From contig NW_026944389.1 of assembly GCF_033439725.1 (NCBI RefSeq), positions 2,170,001 through 2,234,000 of the forward strand: DNA of 64,000 bases, in the 5' to 3' direction. Source of the stretch: Neurospora tetraspora. Lineage: Eukaryota; Ascomycota; Sordariomycetes; Sordariales; Sordariaceae. The translations under genes and the position numbers were made by a program. Of the stretch, positions 12,140 through 23,577 are shown one piece after another; the stretch's first letter is position 1; each line of letters begins with the position of its first letter. The notes under the pieces are model-generated. The model ran no database searches and had not been told where the DNA came from. It worked only from the letters and a program-made list of their open reading frames with translations.

Positions 12140-14306
12140 ATGTCTTCCAACCAAGCCATACCTCCCAGGAAAAGGTCGGGGGCGGGCCTTGACTTTGCGT
12201 CTTCTTTCCGTTCTGCATCGCCGCTGGCCCAAGAGGTGTTGGCCCGAGACTTGGCTGAGTTCTCGGATGATGCGGCTGACGAAGTCGACAATGAAGCACT
12301 ATCCGTGAGCGATGACGAGGACGATACACCGGGTCCTACACTTTACAGACGACCCAGCGGTGTCGCATTTGGAGCGATTAGACCTGCCCTAGCTGGGCCC
12401 GGAGGGCTAGGAGAAGAGCCAATCCTCACCAGAGCCGAAAGGACGCGAAGTCGTGATGAGGAGCGATCTCTCCTCCGAGACAACCACATTCTTCCTCCGA
12501 AGCACGACCGTCCGCCGCAAGAGCCGACACTGTTCAGGGCTTTATATACCAGACTATTCAGTACCAAGGTCCCACGAAGGATACCGGATGAAGAAGGGGC
12601 CGCCAGTCCTATCCAGATTGTCATCGCCCCTCCCACGCCAACAGTGACTGAGACTGAGCCGTTGCTTGGCGAAAGACGTCTCCGACACCGCGGCGCCAAC
12701 GGTCACGGCGGTGAGCCCTCCTCTCACGACCGCGAACATGAACACGAGCACCTCAACGAGCAATGGGAAGCCGCCGTCGCCGCCGGTCAAATCAAGACAA
12801 CCTGGCAGCGCGAAGCCAAGACCATCGCCGTCTATTCGCGCTCCCTCATCGTTACCTTCCTGCTCCAGTATTCCCTCAACGTCACGTCCATCTTCGCCGT
12901 CGGCCGCCTCGGCACCCTCGAGCTCGGTGCCGTCTCCCTTGCCTCCATGACCGCAAGCATCACCTGCTACGCGCCCATCCAGGGTCTCGCCACCTCGCTC
13001 GACACGCTCTGCGCCCAGGCCTACGGGAGCGGCCACAAGACGCTTGTAGGGCTGCAGCTCCAGCGCATGGTGTATTTCCTGCTCCTCCTGCTCATCCCTG
13101 TGGCAGCCATCTGGCTCAACGCGGAGCCGATCCTGGCGGCCATGATCGAGAAGGACAGCGCCAAGCTGGCGGCCCAGTATCTCCGTGTGATTCTCCTCGG
13201 CACCCCCGCCTATGCCATGTTCGAGGGCGGGAAGCGGTTCGTGCAAGCCCAGGGCCTGTTCCACGCTACCACCTACGTGCTATTGATCGCGGCGCCGGCC
13301 AACGTGCTGCTGAACTGGCTCTTCGTGTGGAAGCTCGGGTGGGGTTTCGTCGGCGCTCCGCTGGCGGTCGCAACGACACAGAACATGCTGCCCCTGCTCC
13401 TGTTGCTGTATGTCTGGAAGGTTGACGGGAGGCAGGCATGGGGAGGCTTCAAGAGGGCGGCGCTAAGGAATTGGGGGCCCATGGTCCGGCTGGCGCTGCC
13501 GGGCATGGTCATGGTGGTGGCCGAGTGGTTCGCGTTTGAGATCCTGACGCTGGCGAGCGGGAGGATTGGTGTCGCTCATCTGGCGGCGCAGAGTGTGCTT
13601 GTTACTGTCACGTCCACGACGTTCCAGATCCCGTTCCCGTTGTCGATTGCTGGCTCGACCAGAGTTGCGAACCTGATCGGAGCCAAGTTGGTGGATGCTG
13701 CGAAGACGTCGGCTAGAGTGGTGAGTGTTCAGTGATATGTTTCTGGTTTCCCGTTGCGAATCAATGTCTCAAGGAAGGTTACTAACACAAAACGTGGCTC
13801 TAATCAGACTGTTGTCGGCGGTGTCATTGTCGGCCTCTTCAACGTGACACTATTGTCCGTGTTTCGGAACCAGATCGCACTGTTGTTCACCCAAGACCCC
13901 GAAGTGATCAAGCTGGTGGCCCAGACGCTTCCCGTTTGTGCCATCATGCAGCTGTTTGATGGCATGGCTGCCGTGTCGCACGGTCTGTTGCGGGGTATCG
14001 GTCGCCAGGAAATCGGCGGCTACGTGAACCTCATAGCTTATTATGTGATTGCCTTGCCCATCTCGCTCGGCTTGGGCTTTGGCTTGGGATGGAATCTCGT
14101 GGGCTTATGGATGGGCGTTTCGTTTGGACTTTTACTGTTTGTCTACCCCCCTCTCCTTCTCGTGATTACCCACTCTCTTTTGAACTAACTACTGACCTTG
14201 GGTTTCTCTTGATTGCAGGGTGTCATTGGTTGAGTATTGGTTTGTCTGGTATTCTGATTGGGAGTTGGCTGCCAGGGAGGCGGAAAACAGAAATGCCTCC
14301 GGTTAA
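12140..14306 (+). CDS. MATE-family multidrug/toxin efflux transporter
   Basis: Integral membrane antiporter of the multidrug and toxic compound extrusion family, probably in the plasma or vacuolar membrane, exporting organic cations or metabolites in exchange for H+ or Na+. Exons 12140-13720, 13808-14136 and 14219-14306 give 665 residues. The first about 200 residues are a hydrophilic acidic and arginine-rich cytosolic extension, common in fungal MATE proteins. Twelve hydrophobic helices follow, with MATE signatures such as LGTLELGAVSLASM, APIQGLATSLDTLCAQAYG and AQSVLVTVTSTTFQIPF. The second intron has an unusual donor (GTTTGT), chosen because it joins GVSFGLLL to VSLVEYWFVW in the correct frame and gives the expected amphipathic tail WYSDWELAAREAENRN. 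The upstream in-frame ATG at 12092 would add 16 residues; the ATG at 12140 has the better context for the conserved MSSNQ start. The substrate is unknown. Confidence 0.9.
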
Positions 14307-15297
14307 CAACACTCGAGTGCCTTCAAAGGCTCAAGCATTTCGGGCGTTTCCATATGCTGCGAGAAGGACGGATGCATATCACTGCGCTTATAATCTGGCG
14401 CTTATTTGGGACATCATCTAGAAATTTGGAATTCTTCCATTACTTCTCACGTTGTACGAGTGCTATATAGTGATTGAGAGCGGAAAGATCCTCAACTCGG
14501 TAATGGTGTCTACCTACTCTTCAGAGTTTGAGCATCGTGCTACTGGTGAAGGTTTTCAGATGAAGTGCAGGGTAAGCGGGCATCCTGGGATGGCGTGTTG
14601 GTCGCTGACGTCTTGCCAGGGGAAACAACAAATGGGGGCGCTCATCCGTACTCCAAAGCGTGGGGTAGCGAATGCAGGGATCAACGTTAACGGTACCTGA
14701 ATCCACTACCGACGGGATGGCTCGGCGGTGAACGGACGAAATAAAGTGTGCTGTAGCATTCTCTAAAGCAAATGGAAGCTCTGCGTCGAGAACCCCTATT
14801 TTCGTTTCTGCTTGGGCAAAACAACCAATCAACGTACAAGACGCCATTCCCACGTCAACGGCCAGCTCGCTTGCGTCCACGAAAACTGCCAAACAGTCTC
14901 TTATCTCAGACCTCGGAAGAATTGCCAACATTCAATGCGAGCCCAACCGATATTCAGCCTAGTCGCCCGGGCTCGCCCAAACCGTTCAGGCGATAGTGTC
15001 GCGACTCGCGAGTGTTTGCCGAGCTCTGAGTGGTCGAAAAGGGGTTTGTCACATCAAGGGCCCGTTCTGGACTTGGCTCGTGCCCCGAAAATTGCCTGTT
15101 TGAGGTTAACTCCCCCGCGGCGCCCCGCCACTCCAACATTATTATCATTGTTTGTGGCTGCTGTGCCGTCCCATCGTCGCCTCTGGTGCTCCCGAGAGGC
15201 GAACCGCTGCTTCTCGACCTCGACCCCTTTTTCCTCTACAAAGGCCGTCCCTCTACAATCGATTACTTCCTCGACAACCCTCACCCTTCGAGCCAAC
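14307..15297. other. Intergenic 1 kb upstream of isopentenyl-diphosphate isomerase
   Basis: No supported gene. A 136-codon minus-strand frame (14521-14931) lacks coding character. The 150 bases before the IDI1 start are C/T-rich and probably transcribed leader. Confidence 0.5.
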
Positions 15298-16194
<897 letters not shown>

Positions 16195-18403
16195 TAAGCG
16201 AGTGCAAGCAAAGAGACAAACACGATGAACGAGAGCACCATCGTGTGTGTGGAAACGAGAACTTTAAAGAAAGAAAGAAACCATTGCCTGCCGGATTTAC
16301 GCCTTTCGCAGCCAGACAGGACTTATAACTCTAATCATATTACCTACGTTCACCCAACGCCGAGATATCCGCTTTTGTGCGCTTGACGAATAAGACGTCG
16401 TGCAAAGAGCCTTTTAGTTTCTGATTTTCATTTTCTTGCGTCGGTCACGGTTGGCGCTCAGCGGGATTGTTCATTCGGGAGCAAGATGAGGGGCGGGGGG
16501 GAGGGCAAATAGAGGACAAAGAACATGTTACACTTCCACATCCACCACCTGTTCCGAACGCCTTGATTTGAGGGCTTGAAATGGTATCCCTAGTTGGTAG
16601 CACCGTGGAATGACATGCGTTGCGATAAGAAACGTTGCGGAGGTTGCGCAAGCCTGTGGATGGAAGGATTGGCGAAGAACTGGTGAGCATTACCAACCAC
16701 CTTCGAAACCGGGATACTGTCTTATCTCAAGACAAATCAACATCTTATTCCCTTTTTGTCACTGAGCATCTCTATCAAGGACTTGATTGATCAGTTGTAG
16801 GGCGGCCGAGAGAGCAATGGCTGCGTCACCTGATCACCTTGCATGACCATATTCCTGAAGCCAAGGCCAACCACAAATGGATCGTCCCGTTGCAAAGCGC
16901 CTTGGTGCTCATGGATGAGGGTCTGTGATTGGATATTATGAGACAACAGAGGCAATTCGGGGCGCTCCGAGACGGGGCCTCAACCGGCTATGTTTTAAGC
17001 CGATCTCTTTCTCCCGCCTCGCCAGCCATCAAGGTGCCACCGGTGCTCCTCGTCATATCGTACCTCCAATCCTCCTCACCCACGCTGCATATCGCCTCTG
17101 CCTATCTCGGTGTTTGCTGACCTTCAACATCGGATTCTAGCCAGGACCCCCACAGGCGTTGACATCAATTCGGTACATGCCCTCGTGGTGTTAAACTTCG
17201 TCTCATGCCGTCTGTCAACCTGGGGAACAATTGCTATCCAATCATCCGCGGCACGCCTCTCCCTTTACCCGACCCCAGACACGAGTATCCTTGTCCACCA
17301 TGGACCATTTCTCCGAACTGTTTCTAGAGTATCATCGTCGTTCCCAATGGAATGGTCAGATCTTGAGAATAAGGCCAAGAGCAAATGTGTCAGAGATCCA
17401 ATAGCTTCCCGTTTGTTTGCTGCATCTCCGCTCCACCCAACTCAGTCCAGTGACTCTAGACCCCTGTCTCATTACGTCTGTCCAAGACATCGGTACGGGA
17501 TGTTGGGTTATCATCACCTTCAGCTACCCGTGGGCTTGAGGGGCTTGCTGCCGTCAGTGCGACCGCTCGTCTGAATGGCGATGGGGGTTGGTCGGTGGAG
17601 GAACAAAGCCAATAGGTCAACCACCTTCAACCCACGGGGTACATATTTCTGATCATGCCTCCATGGGATGCTGTTTCTGCTTCCCTTGAATCTTCTCTCA
17701 TCCAACTTCATCTTCTCAAGCAACACCAAAACATAGTTATCCAAAGTCCCCTTTCTGGGGCCCATCTTCACAAGGGCTGACAGTAGCTACTGTTTCTCTC
17801 GTGCTCAACCCTTCACACGGTTACCTACAATAACCTCATACCACAATCCAGCTCCCATAACCAAGAGTTCACTATCCGAATTACATACTCTACCTTGACA
17901 CTACGCTGCTCCTGCTTCTCTACCTACCTACGTGACCAAGCCTCTCGCCTCGACTGTCTGTTGAACCGCCGAACTTTGGTTCACGCAACCAGCACCACAC
18001 CAACACATACAACGCCAGGACCGTTCGTCGGAAAGGTCTTATTGATGTCGGCTGACCTCCGTACCGCCCTCAACTGTCTTCGACACCCATCTAGATTTAT
18101 GCCCGTCTCGAGAAGTCAACTCTCGAGAGTCCATACGGGTGATAGTATACAAAATATATTATCAGACGTATAAGCAAAGTGCGTGTTAAACCTCCTTCAT
18201 GTCTTTTTCACCAAGTGTTGTTCCTGCTTGGATTCATGGTCTATGTATTCCCCTTGATGGTAGTGTCCAAAAGGACGTCTTACTTGTACTTCTTCTCTTC
18301 CTTGACCCATTCTCCACGTCCCCCTCTCTGTGATACTTCAATCTCCCCATGAAGAACACGTTGGCTTACACATCAGGTACTTCAGGAGTAACCGCTGCCC
18401 ATC
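16195..18403. other. Long intergenic region (2.2 kb) before the GNAT gene
   Basis: No open frame here shows convincing protein features; the longest (154 codons at 17110) is compositionally random. The right half is pyrimidine-rich and may be a long transcribed leader of the acetyltransferase gene. No repeats or RNA gene recognised. Confidence 0.45.
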
Positions 18404-19917
18404 ATGGCGACCGTCAATACTAGTAATAATTCGATTACTAGTAATTCAACTACATCCAACAACGCTTCTGGCAATGCAAGCTCCGCGCCGGTAGTAACCG
18501 TTGTCGAGCTCAAGCGCTACTCCCTAGTGCCTCCCAAATGGCAAAAAACCGTGCGAGTAGCCGGCATGTCGGAGTGTAGGGAGGCCGCGCTGTCCCTGGC
18601 TCACGCCTTTGCTGCCGATGACTACGCACAGTATCTTGTCAACACAGAGGACCCCGAGGACGAGAAGGCTGTCGTTCCTGGTTCGGGAGGAGGCAGCAGA
18701 GGTGTGATCTCCAGCGGCACCATCATGACTCCAGAAGACAAGTGGAAGCTGCACGTGGATATCATGACCTATGCTGTCGCGATGCATTGTCTTAACGGGC
18801 TGGTGACGACGATTGGCCCGGAATATGATAGCGTTGCGCTTTGGTAAGTCGTTTTCCTCCTCCTCCTTCTGTTGAGTCGAGACAGCTTCTTTCCATAAGC
18901 GCTTGAGACTTGAGTATGCCATTTGCCGTCTACATGGAGATGATATCAGCACAAATTACAGAAAACATGTCTTGGCTAACACATACACACTGACTCCTTG
19001 CCGTGCGTGCCAAAACCTCGAGCTCCGTGGGCGCGGGCTTCGACCAAGTAAAAGGTAAGCCAAGGTAAATATGCAGCAGAAACAAAAGACCCGGGAAGGT
19101 CCTCGAAGCCCGCCTTATGCGAGAACGTCGCGGGTTTTCGCAGCCGCACGGTAACTGTGAGATCAAGTGTGTAACCAAACATTGCAGGCTACCACCTGGT
19201 CGCGATCTTGATAGCTGGTGGGTGCTGTTCCGCAGCGGAGCCTGGAGGCTCTACTATCAGCTTTCGCCCGAGGGCAGGAAGCGCTACTTCGACGAGGTGG
19301 TCCCGCTCCTGCACGACACCAAGGCGGCAGTCCTGGGAGAGAGGGATCACGATGCCTGGTACTTGGTTTACTTGGGCACGAAGCCGAGCTCCCAGGGAAG
19401 GGGGTACGCGGGGAAGCTATTGAGGGATGTGATTCAGCGGGTGAGTAGTGCTGCGCCCGTCCGTCGTCTCAGCATAGAAAAAACGGGGATGGAAAGTTAA
19501 CAGAGGTTTGATGAACCTAACTAGGCCGACGCCGAAAATAGACCCATGTACCTCGAATCCAGCTCGCTCGCCAACAACTCCTACTACCAGAAGTTCGGCT
19601 TCGAGATCAAGAGGGACATCTTCCTGAAGCGCGGACGGAACCCCGTTCGTTTGTCTATCATGGTCCGCGAGCCCAATGCCTCTGGTGGTGGCATGACTTC
19701 CAACACCCGCAAGGATGTTGTTACTGGTGGCTCGAACGTTGGCGCGCTCTTTGCTGCTGCTGCTGCTGCTCCTTCGACGACGACCACGACCACTAGCAAC
19801 ACCCTTATGGGATCTACTAGGGTCAAGTTCCCTACTGTCGGCTCCCACCATCACCATGGTCTTGCTCATGGTCATTACCATGTTGGTCTGGGAGTTGGCG
19901 GTAAGAAGTTGATGTAA
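18404..19917 (+). CDS. GNAT-family N-acetyltransferase
   Basis: Acetyl-CoA-dependent acyltransferase with the GCN5-related fold. Exons 18404-18843, 19188-19440 and 19525-19917 give 361 residues. The first about 30 residues are a Ser/Thr/Asn low-complexity leader. The catalytic core includes WYLVYLGTKPSSQGRGYAGKLL, whose Q-x-x-G-x-G/A segment is motif A (acetyl-CoA pyrophosphate binding). Motif B follows as MYLESSSLANNSYYQKFGF after the second intron. The segment between exons 1 and 2 (LWLPPGRDLDSWW) is typical of a fungal GNAT subgroup. The C-terminus beyond the fold is a low-complexity tail with an alanine run, Thr repeats and a His/Gly-rich end (HHHHGLAHGHYH). The first intron is long (344 nt). 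It resembles uncharacterised Sordariomycete acetyltransferases; the substrate is not predictable. Confidence 0.88.
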
Positions 19918-20469
19918 GTTGTTGGTGACAGGGGGAATTGTGCGTGAAGGATTATGCGGATATTCTCAGATTGGACACTTTTGCTTTTATTCACGTTTGA
20001 CCTCGGACCGTGAGATTCACTGTTGGATGTCCGGCTTTCGTTAACTGATTTTAAGGTGGGATAGTCAGCTGCACATCAATTATAGTAGGTACACACTCCT
20101 TTTGTAATTCAGCTGTCAGGCCTACCAGAATGTTAGCTTTTTACTATACAACAGATCATCAGACAGGCCTTTTCTACCTCAATTGACTCGGGTATATTCT
20201 CTTCAAATGTTAACAGACGCAAAACCGCAAAAACATGAATTCATCCATTCCTGTCCATTCTTGTAAAACATCAAACCTTGAGGCGCCATTCGTTTCCTCA
20301 TCCAGATAGGGACCAAAACAAAGATGATCCTCTTCAGACTTTTCCTGAGCCTTCCCCATCCTTTTCCTCCTCTAGTGGTATTTCAAGCATGGCCTGCCAG
20401 CACCACTTTCTCTGCCTCTCCATTCTCGACTCCTCACGCAAAGCTCCTGCGAAAACCGAGCCTTCTGAA
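19918..20469. other. Convergent 3' region GNAT / RPA2
   Basis: Two genes end towards each other here. The sequence is AT-rich with no open frame of interest; expected to hold both 3' untranslated regions. Confidence 0.5.
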
Positions 20470-21497
20470 CTAATAATCCAGAATAGCCCACGTCTCGTCA
20501 TCCTGCGTAGTGTAAATGATACCCTGTCCCAACAACTCGTCCGCCGCATTCACAATATCCCTAGTCGACATCCTCGTGCCCTGTGCAATCACATGCAAAT
20601 TGACACCCTCCGTCCCGCCAGGCGAGTTGTTGATAAAGTTGCACATGGTCTGCGCATTCCTCGAGCACGTCGACAACCTCGCCTGCATCGCACTGTTTCC
20701 TCCACCGGGGCCAGCGCCGCCCATAGCGACATCGCCTCCTCCGGCTCCGTATCCCTGATCGACAAACATGTTGTCTCCTCCACCACCTTCTTGTTTGACG
20801 CCACCACCACCAGGAGCTCCCTTGGTAAAGAACAGATGCACATACGTCGCCTCGAGCAGGTGGTAATTGACCTCGTTGAAATCCTCAATCTGGCGTATGA
20901 AGTTGGCGCTGACGTGTTTCTTGCCGCCGAGGCTCTTGAGACGGCCCCACACGCGCACGAATGCGTCGGGCGCAATGGCGCTGGCGCCGCTACCGTCCTC
21001 TCCGCCTTGCGCTTCCGAGTCGACCCACTTCTTGACGTCGATGGCACCCGTGCCGTCGTCGATCCGGTACGTGATGTTGGTCGGTTGCGGCTTGACGGAG
21101 CGCACTTGGCCCACAATGGTCACTTGGGTTACCGGGTGGCCGTCGATGGCGGGATCGGCACCGGAATAGGGCTCTTCCCAGTCGAGGAGTTGTTTGATGG
21201 TTACGGGGCGGAGGGATTCGTCGGCGTACTGGTTTGTGAAGAAAGAGAGACTGTTCAGTGTGCGCCTAGGTGCGAAGAGGGGGGAAGGATGAGGTAGAGG
21301 GGGGGTGAGATATGTAACGAACTTACCTTGGAACCACCGGCTTGACTACCACCTTGTTGAGATCCGGACATGAAGCCGCCGCCATCACCACCACCATATC
21401 CGCCGTAGCCCGCTGTCAAGGTCACAGTTAGCTGACTGGAGATATGCGGGGGCCTGGGAGAGCAACTGAGGAAGCTGGCATGGAACAACTTACCCAT
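20470..21497 (-). CDS. RFA2: Replication protein A 32-kDa subunit
   Basis: Middle subunit of the heterotrimeric single-stranded DNA binding protein RPA, used in replication, repair and recombination. Exons on the minus strand: 21497-21494 (ATGG only), 21412-21327 and 21228-20470, encoding 282 residues. After a Gly/Ser-rich, phosphorylatable N-terminus (GYGGYGGGDGGGF) comes the region SLRPVTIKQLLDWEEPY. The OB-fold DNA-binding domain D follows (VTIVGQVRSVKPQPTNITY, DGTGAIDVKKW, FVRVWGRLKSLGGKKHV). A glycine-rich linker leads to the C-terminal winged helix (NVVN-like FINNSPGGTEGVNLHVIAQ, DIVNAADELLGQGIIYTTQDDETWAIL) that contacts repair proteins. The first coding exon is only four nucleotides, yet splicing gives the correct M-A-G-Y-G-G-Y opening, so I trust it. 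Confidence 0.93.
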
Positions 21498-22222
21498 GAT
21501 TCCTATGTTATATCTATAGGCAATAGAATGAAGAGTCAATTAGCGTTCCCTCTTGTCGCAAGAAATCTAGTCGGAGGCAATGAGTGTGATGGTCGAGCTG
21601 GTATCAAACGGTGGATTGCGGGGTGAAAGATTGATGCTGGGAGACGCGTTTGGACGCGCCGAGAGGCAGCAAGCACTAAACGCGGACCCCCACTGTCCCA
21701 CTGTAAGGGACGGAGCAGGCAGCAACCTATTAAGGGTTAGGGTTGAGCTGTAGTGGGATGACGTTATACCGCCTTTTTTCAGTCGATGTGGTTTTGCTCA
21801 AACAGGTATAGGGCCGGGACCATCTGGCAGAAGCAAAGCCTAACAAGGGGTTCAACCAATCTATTACTGAGTTGATGCGGGTCACAGTCGATCGTACGCT
21901 TGCCAACGTGGTCAGTTGGTTCCTCGGAACAGTTCAGTAACAGACATTGGTGTGATTGTCGGTATGACCTGCATCCCCGTGTTAGGCTTTGCTAGTCCGG
22001 ACCTTAGCGCAGGTTGAGTAAAACCACATCGACTGAAAAAAAGCGGTAGTACCCGCCTCCGTAAACCAGCATCCCTTACTCAGTATTCAGCTGGGTCAAG
22101 GGCTATGAATCAAAACAGACATACAAGTATACACTAACACGCCATCAACAACGAACTCTAAGTGGTGTTTTGCTGCAGTAATACAAATCTTACATAGTCG
22201 ACATTCTTCTTGGTTACACCCA
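21498..22222. other. Intergenic region upstream of RPA2 and the DUF202 gene, containing a foldback element
   Basis: Divergent upstream region. Its centre is occupied by an inverted-repeat element (21769-22046, listed separately). Just left of it is a short telomere-like stretch, TTAAGGGTTAGGGTT (about 21730-21744), too short to be a telomere remnant. Confidence 0.5.
21769..22046. mobile_element. Non-autonomous foldback/MITE-like element, 278 bp, TA duplication
   Basis: The ends are inverted repeats: CCGCcTTTTTTCAGTCGATG continuing as TGGTTTTgCTCAA on the left matches the reverse complement of the right end at about 31 of 33 positions. The pairing resumes further in: AGCAAAGCCTAACA on the left (about 21833-21846) has its complement TGTTAGGCTTTGCT on the right, so the whole element could fold back imperfectly. 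A TA dinucleotide flanks both ends (21767-21768 and 22047-22048), the target duplication of Tc1/mariner-type transposons. There is no transposase frame inside. It looks like a miniature inverted-repeat element that once moved with help from a full-length relative. Confidence 0.7.
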
Positions 22223-23041
22223 ATGTCTCAAACAGCAACATCCCAAGGCGCCACCCTCGTCGCCGAAGACGAGGAGGAAAATGGCACTTACACCAATAGC
22301 GGAATCACAGGATGCTCATGCTGTGTGAACCCTTCATCAGTGCTTGAGCCCATCGACCTCTCCGACAGGCCCGACACCAGTCTTCTCGATGAAAACGAAA
22401 ACACTTTCTGCCTTTGCCCCTTATTTGGCCCTTTGCTGTTCGAAAATGAGAGTAGCGACTGTAGAGATCACTGCGCGAACGAGAGAAGTACGTCTTTCGA
22501 ATTATATGTTTAACTCAAGCCTACCTACTTCTGAGTGAATGAATATTTCACTGATGCCATGCCACAAACAGCGTTCCTCTCCTTCCTTCGTTTGTCCATC
22601 TACATGGCTATCGTCTCAGTCGCCATAGTGCTCTCGTTCCATCTTCGCAAGGCGGCTAGCGAATTGGAGTTGCGGATGGCGAAGCCGTTGGGGATCATAT
22701 TCTGGGCGTTGTCTGTCTCTTGCCTTGGTGTAGGAGTCGCTAATTATATCCGTACGTTGTGTTCACTTTGATCATCCTATCTCGACATCAAAAACGCAAC
22801 GCTAATCTGAGCCGATTGGTACGCTCCAGAAACTGTGAATAAGTATAGCCGTAGGGCGGCAATTGTTCAAACAGGTTGGAGAACACAGACCGTAAGCAGA
22901 AAGGACCTTCACCTCCCCAGTTGCTATAACTAACCAATCGTTTGTAATGCATAGATCATGGGCGTGATAGCCCTTTCCATAGTCGGGGCATGTATTACGC
23001 TTTTAGTTGTGAACAAATACGGAGAGCAAGCTGACGAGTAG
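22223..23041 (+). CDS. DUF202-domain small membrane protein
   Basis: Exons 22223-22487, 22572-22751, 22830-22891 and 22955-23041 encode 197 residues. The N-terminal half is hydrophilic with clustered cysteines (GCSCCVNP, FCLCP, DCRDHC). The C-terminal half is the DUF202 domain: the signature NERTFLSFLRLSIYM starts the first helix, followed by LRKAASELELRMAKPLG, a second helix (IIFWALSVSCLGVGVANYI) and a third (IMGVIALSIVGACITLLVV). The conserved N-E-R-T motif is rebuilt exactly across the first intron. The family includes the small VTC1 subunit of the polyphosphate polymerase and bacterial YidH-like proteins; most fungal members have no known role. Probably in an internal or plasma membrane with three spans. 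Confidence 0.88.
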
Positions 23042-23577
23042 TCTGACGAGGACATCATCATGCGGAAGTTGATTTGAATATCTTGCGACAGATAGAAAAA
23101 GTAAGTATAACAAGAAGGTTATCAATGGTTTGTTAATAACCACAAAGCAAAGGAAAGACCGAAAGCGGACAAGTGTCGGGGACAATCGACACGATACAGT
23201 GCAAAACAATGCCAGCATTAACCTACAATCTAGTGCTGGTTTATTTGTTAGCTTGGTACCTACTACTGGTACACTGGGCAAGATCTCTTCCGAATTATCC
23301 CAAACCTTTCAAGGACTAAATGAATAGCTAAGTACGGATCCGAAAGGCATTAACAAGATTTAATACGGTGTATTTTATTTTGGAAAAAGCATATTCCCAG
23401 TTAAATTACACTTTGGTCGAAGAACGCAACGAATCACTTAGACATGAAAACGCCTAAGGAAGTTGACCCGAGGTCTCGAGCTAACAAACAAACCAGTATT
23501 GGACTGTACGATATCCAAGACCTCCATCATAATACAAAAACAAAAGCACATCACCCCCAATCAACCATCCAACTTCG
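23042..23577. other. Convergent intergenic region, no gene seen
   Basis: AT-rich spacer between the ends of the DUF202 gene and the glycosyltransferase-like gene. It contains no open frame longer than 92 codons and no repeat worth naming. Confidence 0.5.

Noticed and set aside
21730-21744. Telomere-like TTAAGGGTTAGGGTT
   Set aside because: Barely two repeat units, expected by chance in 64 kb; no evidence of a telomere or fusion point.
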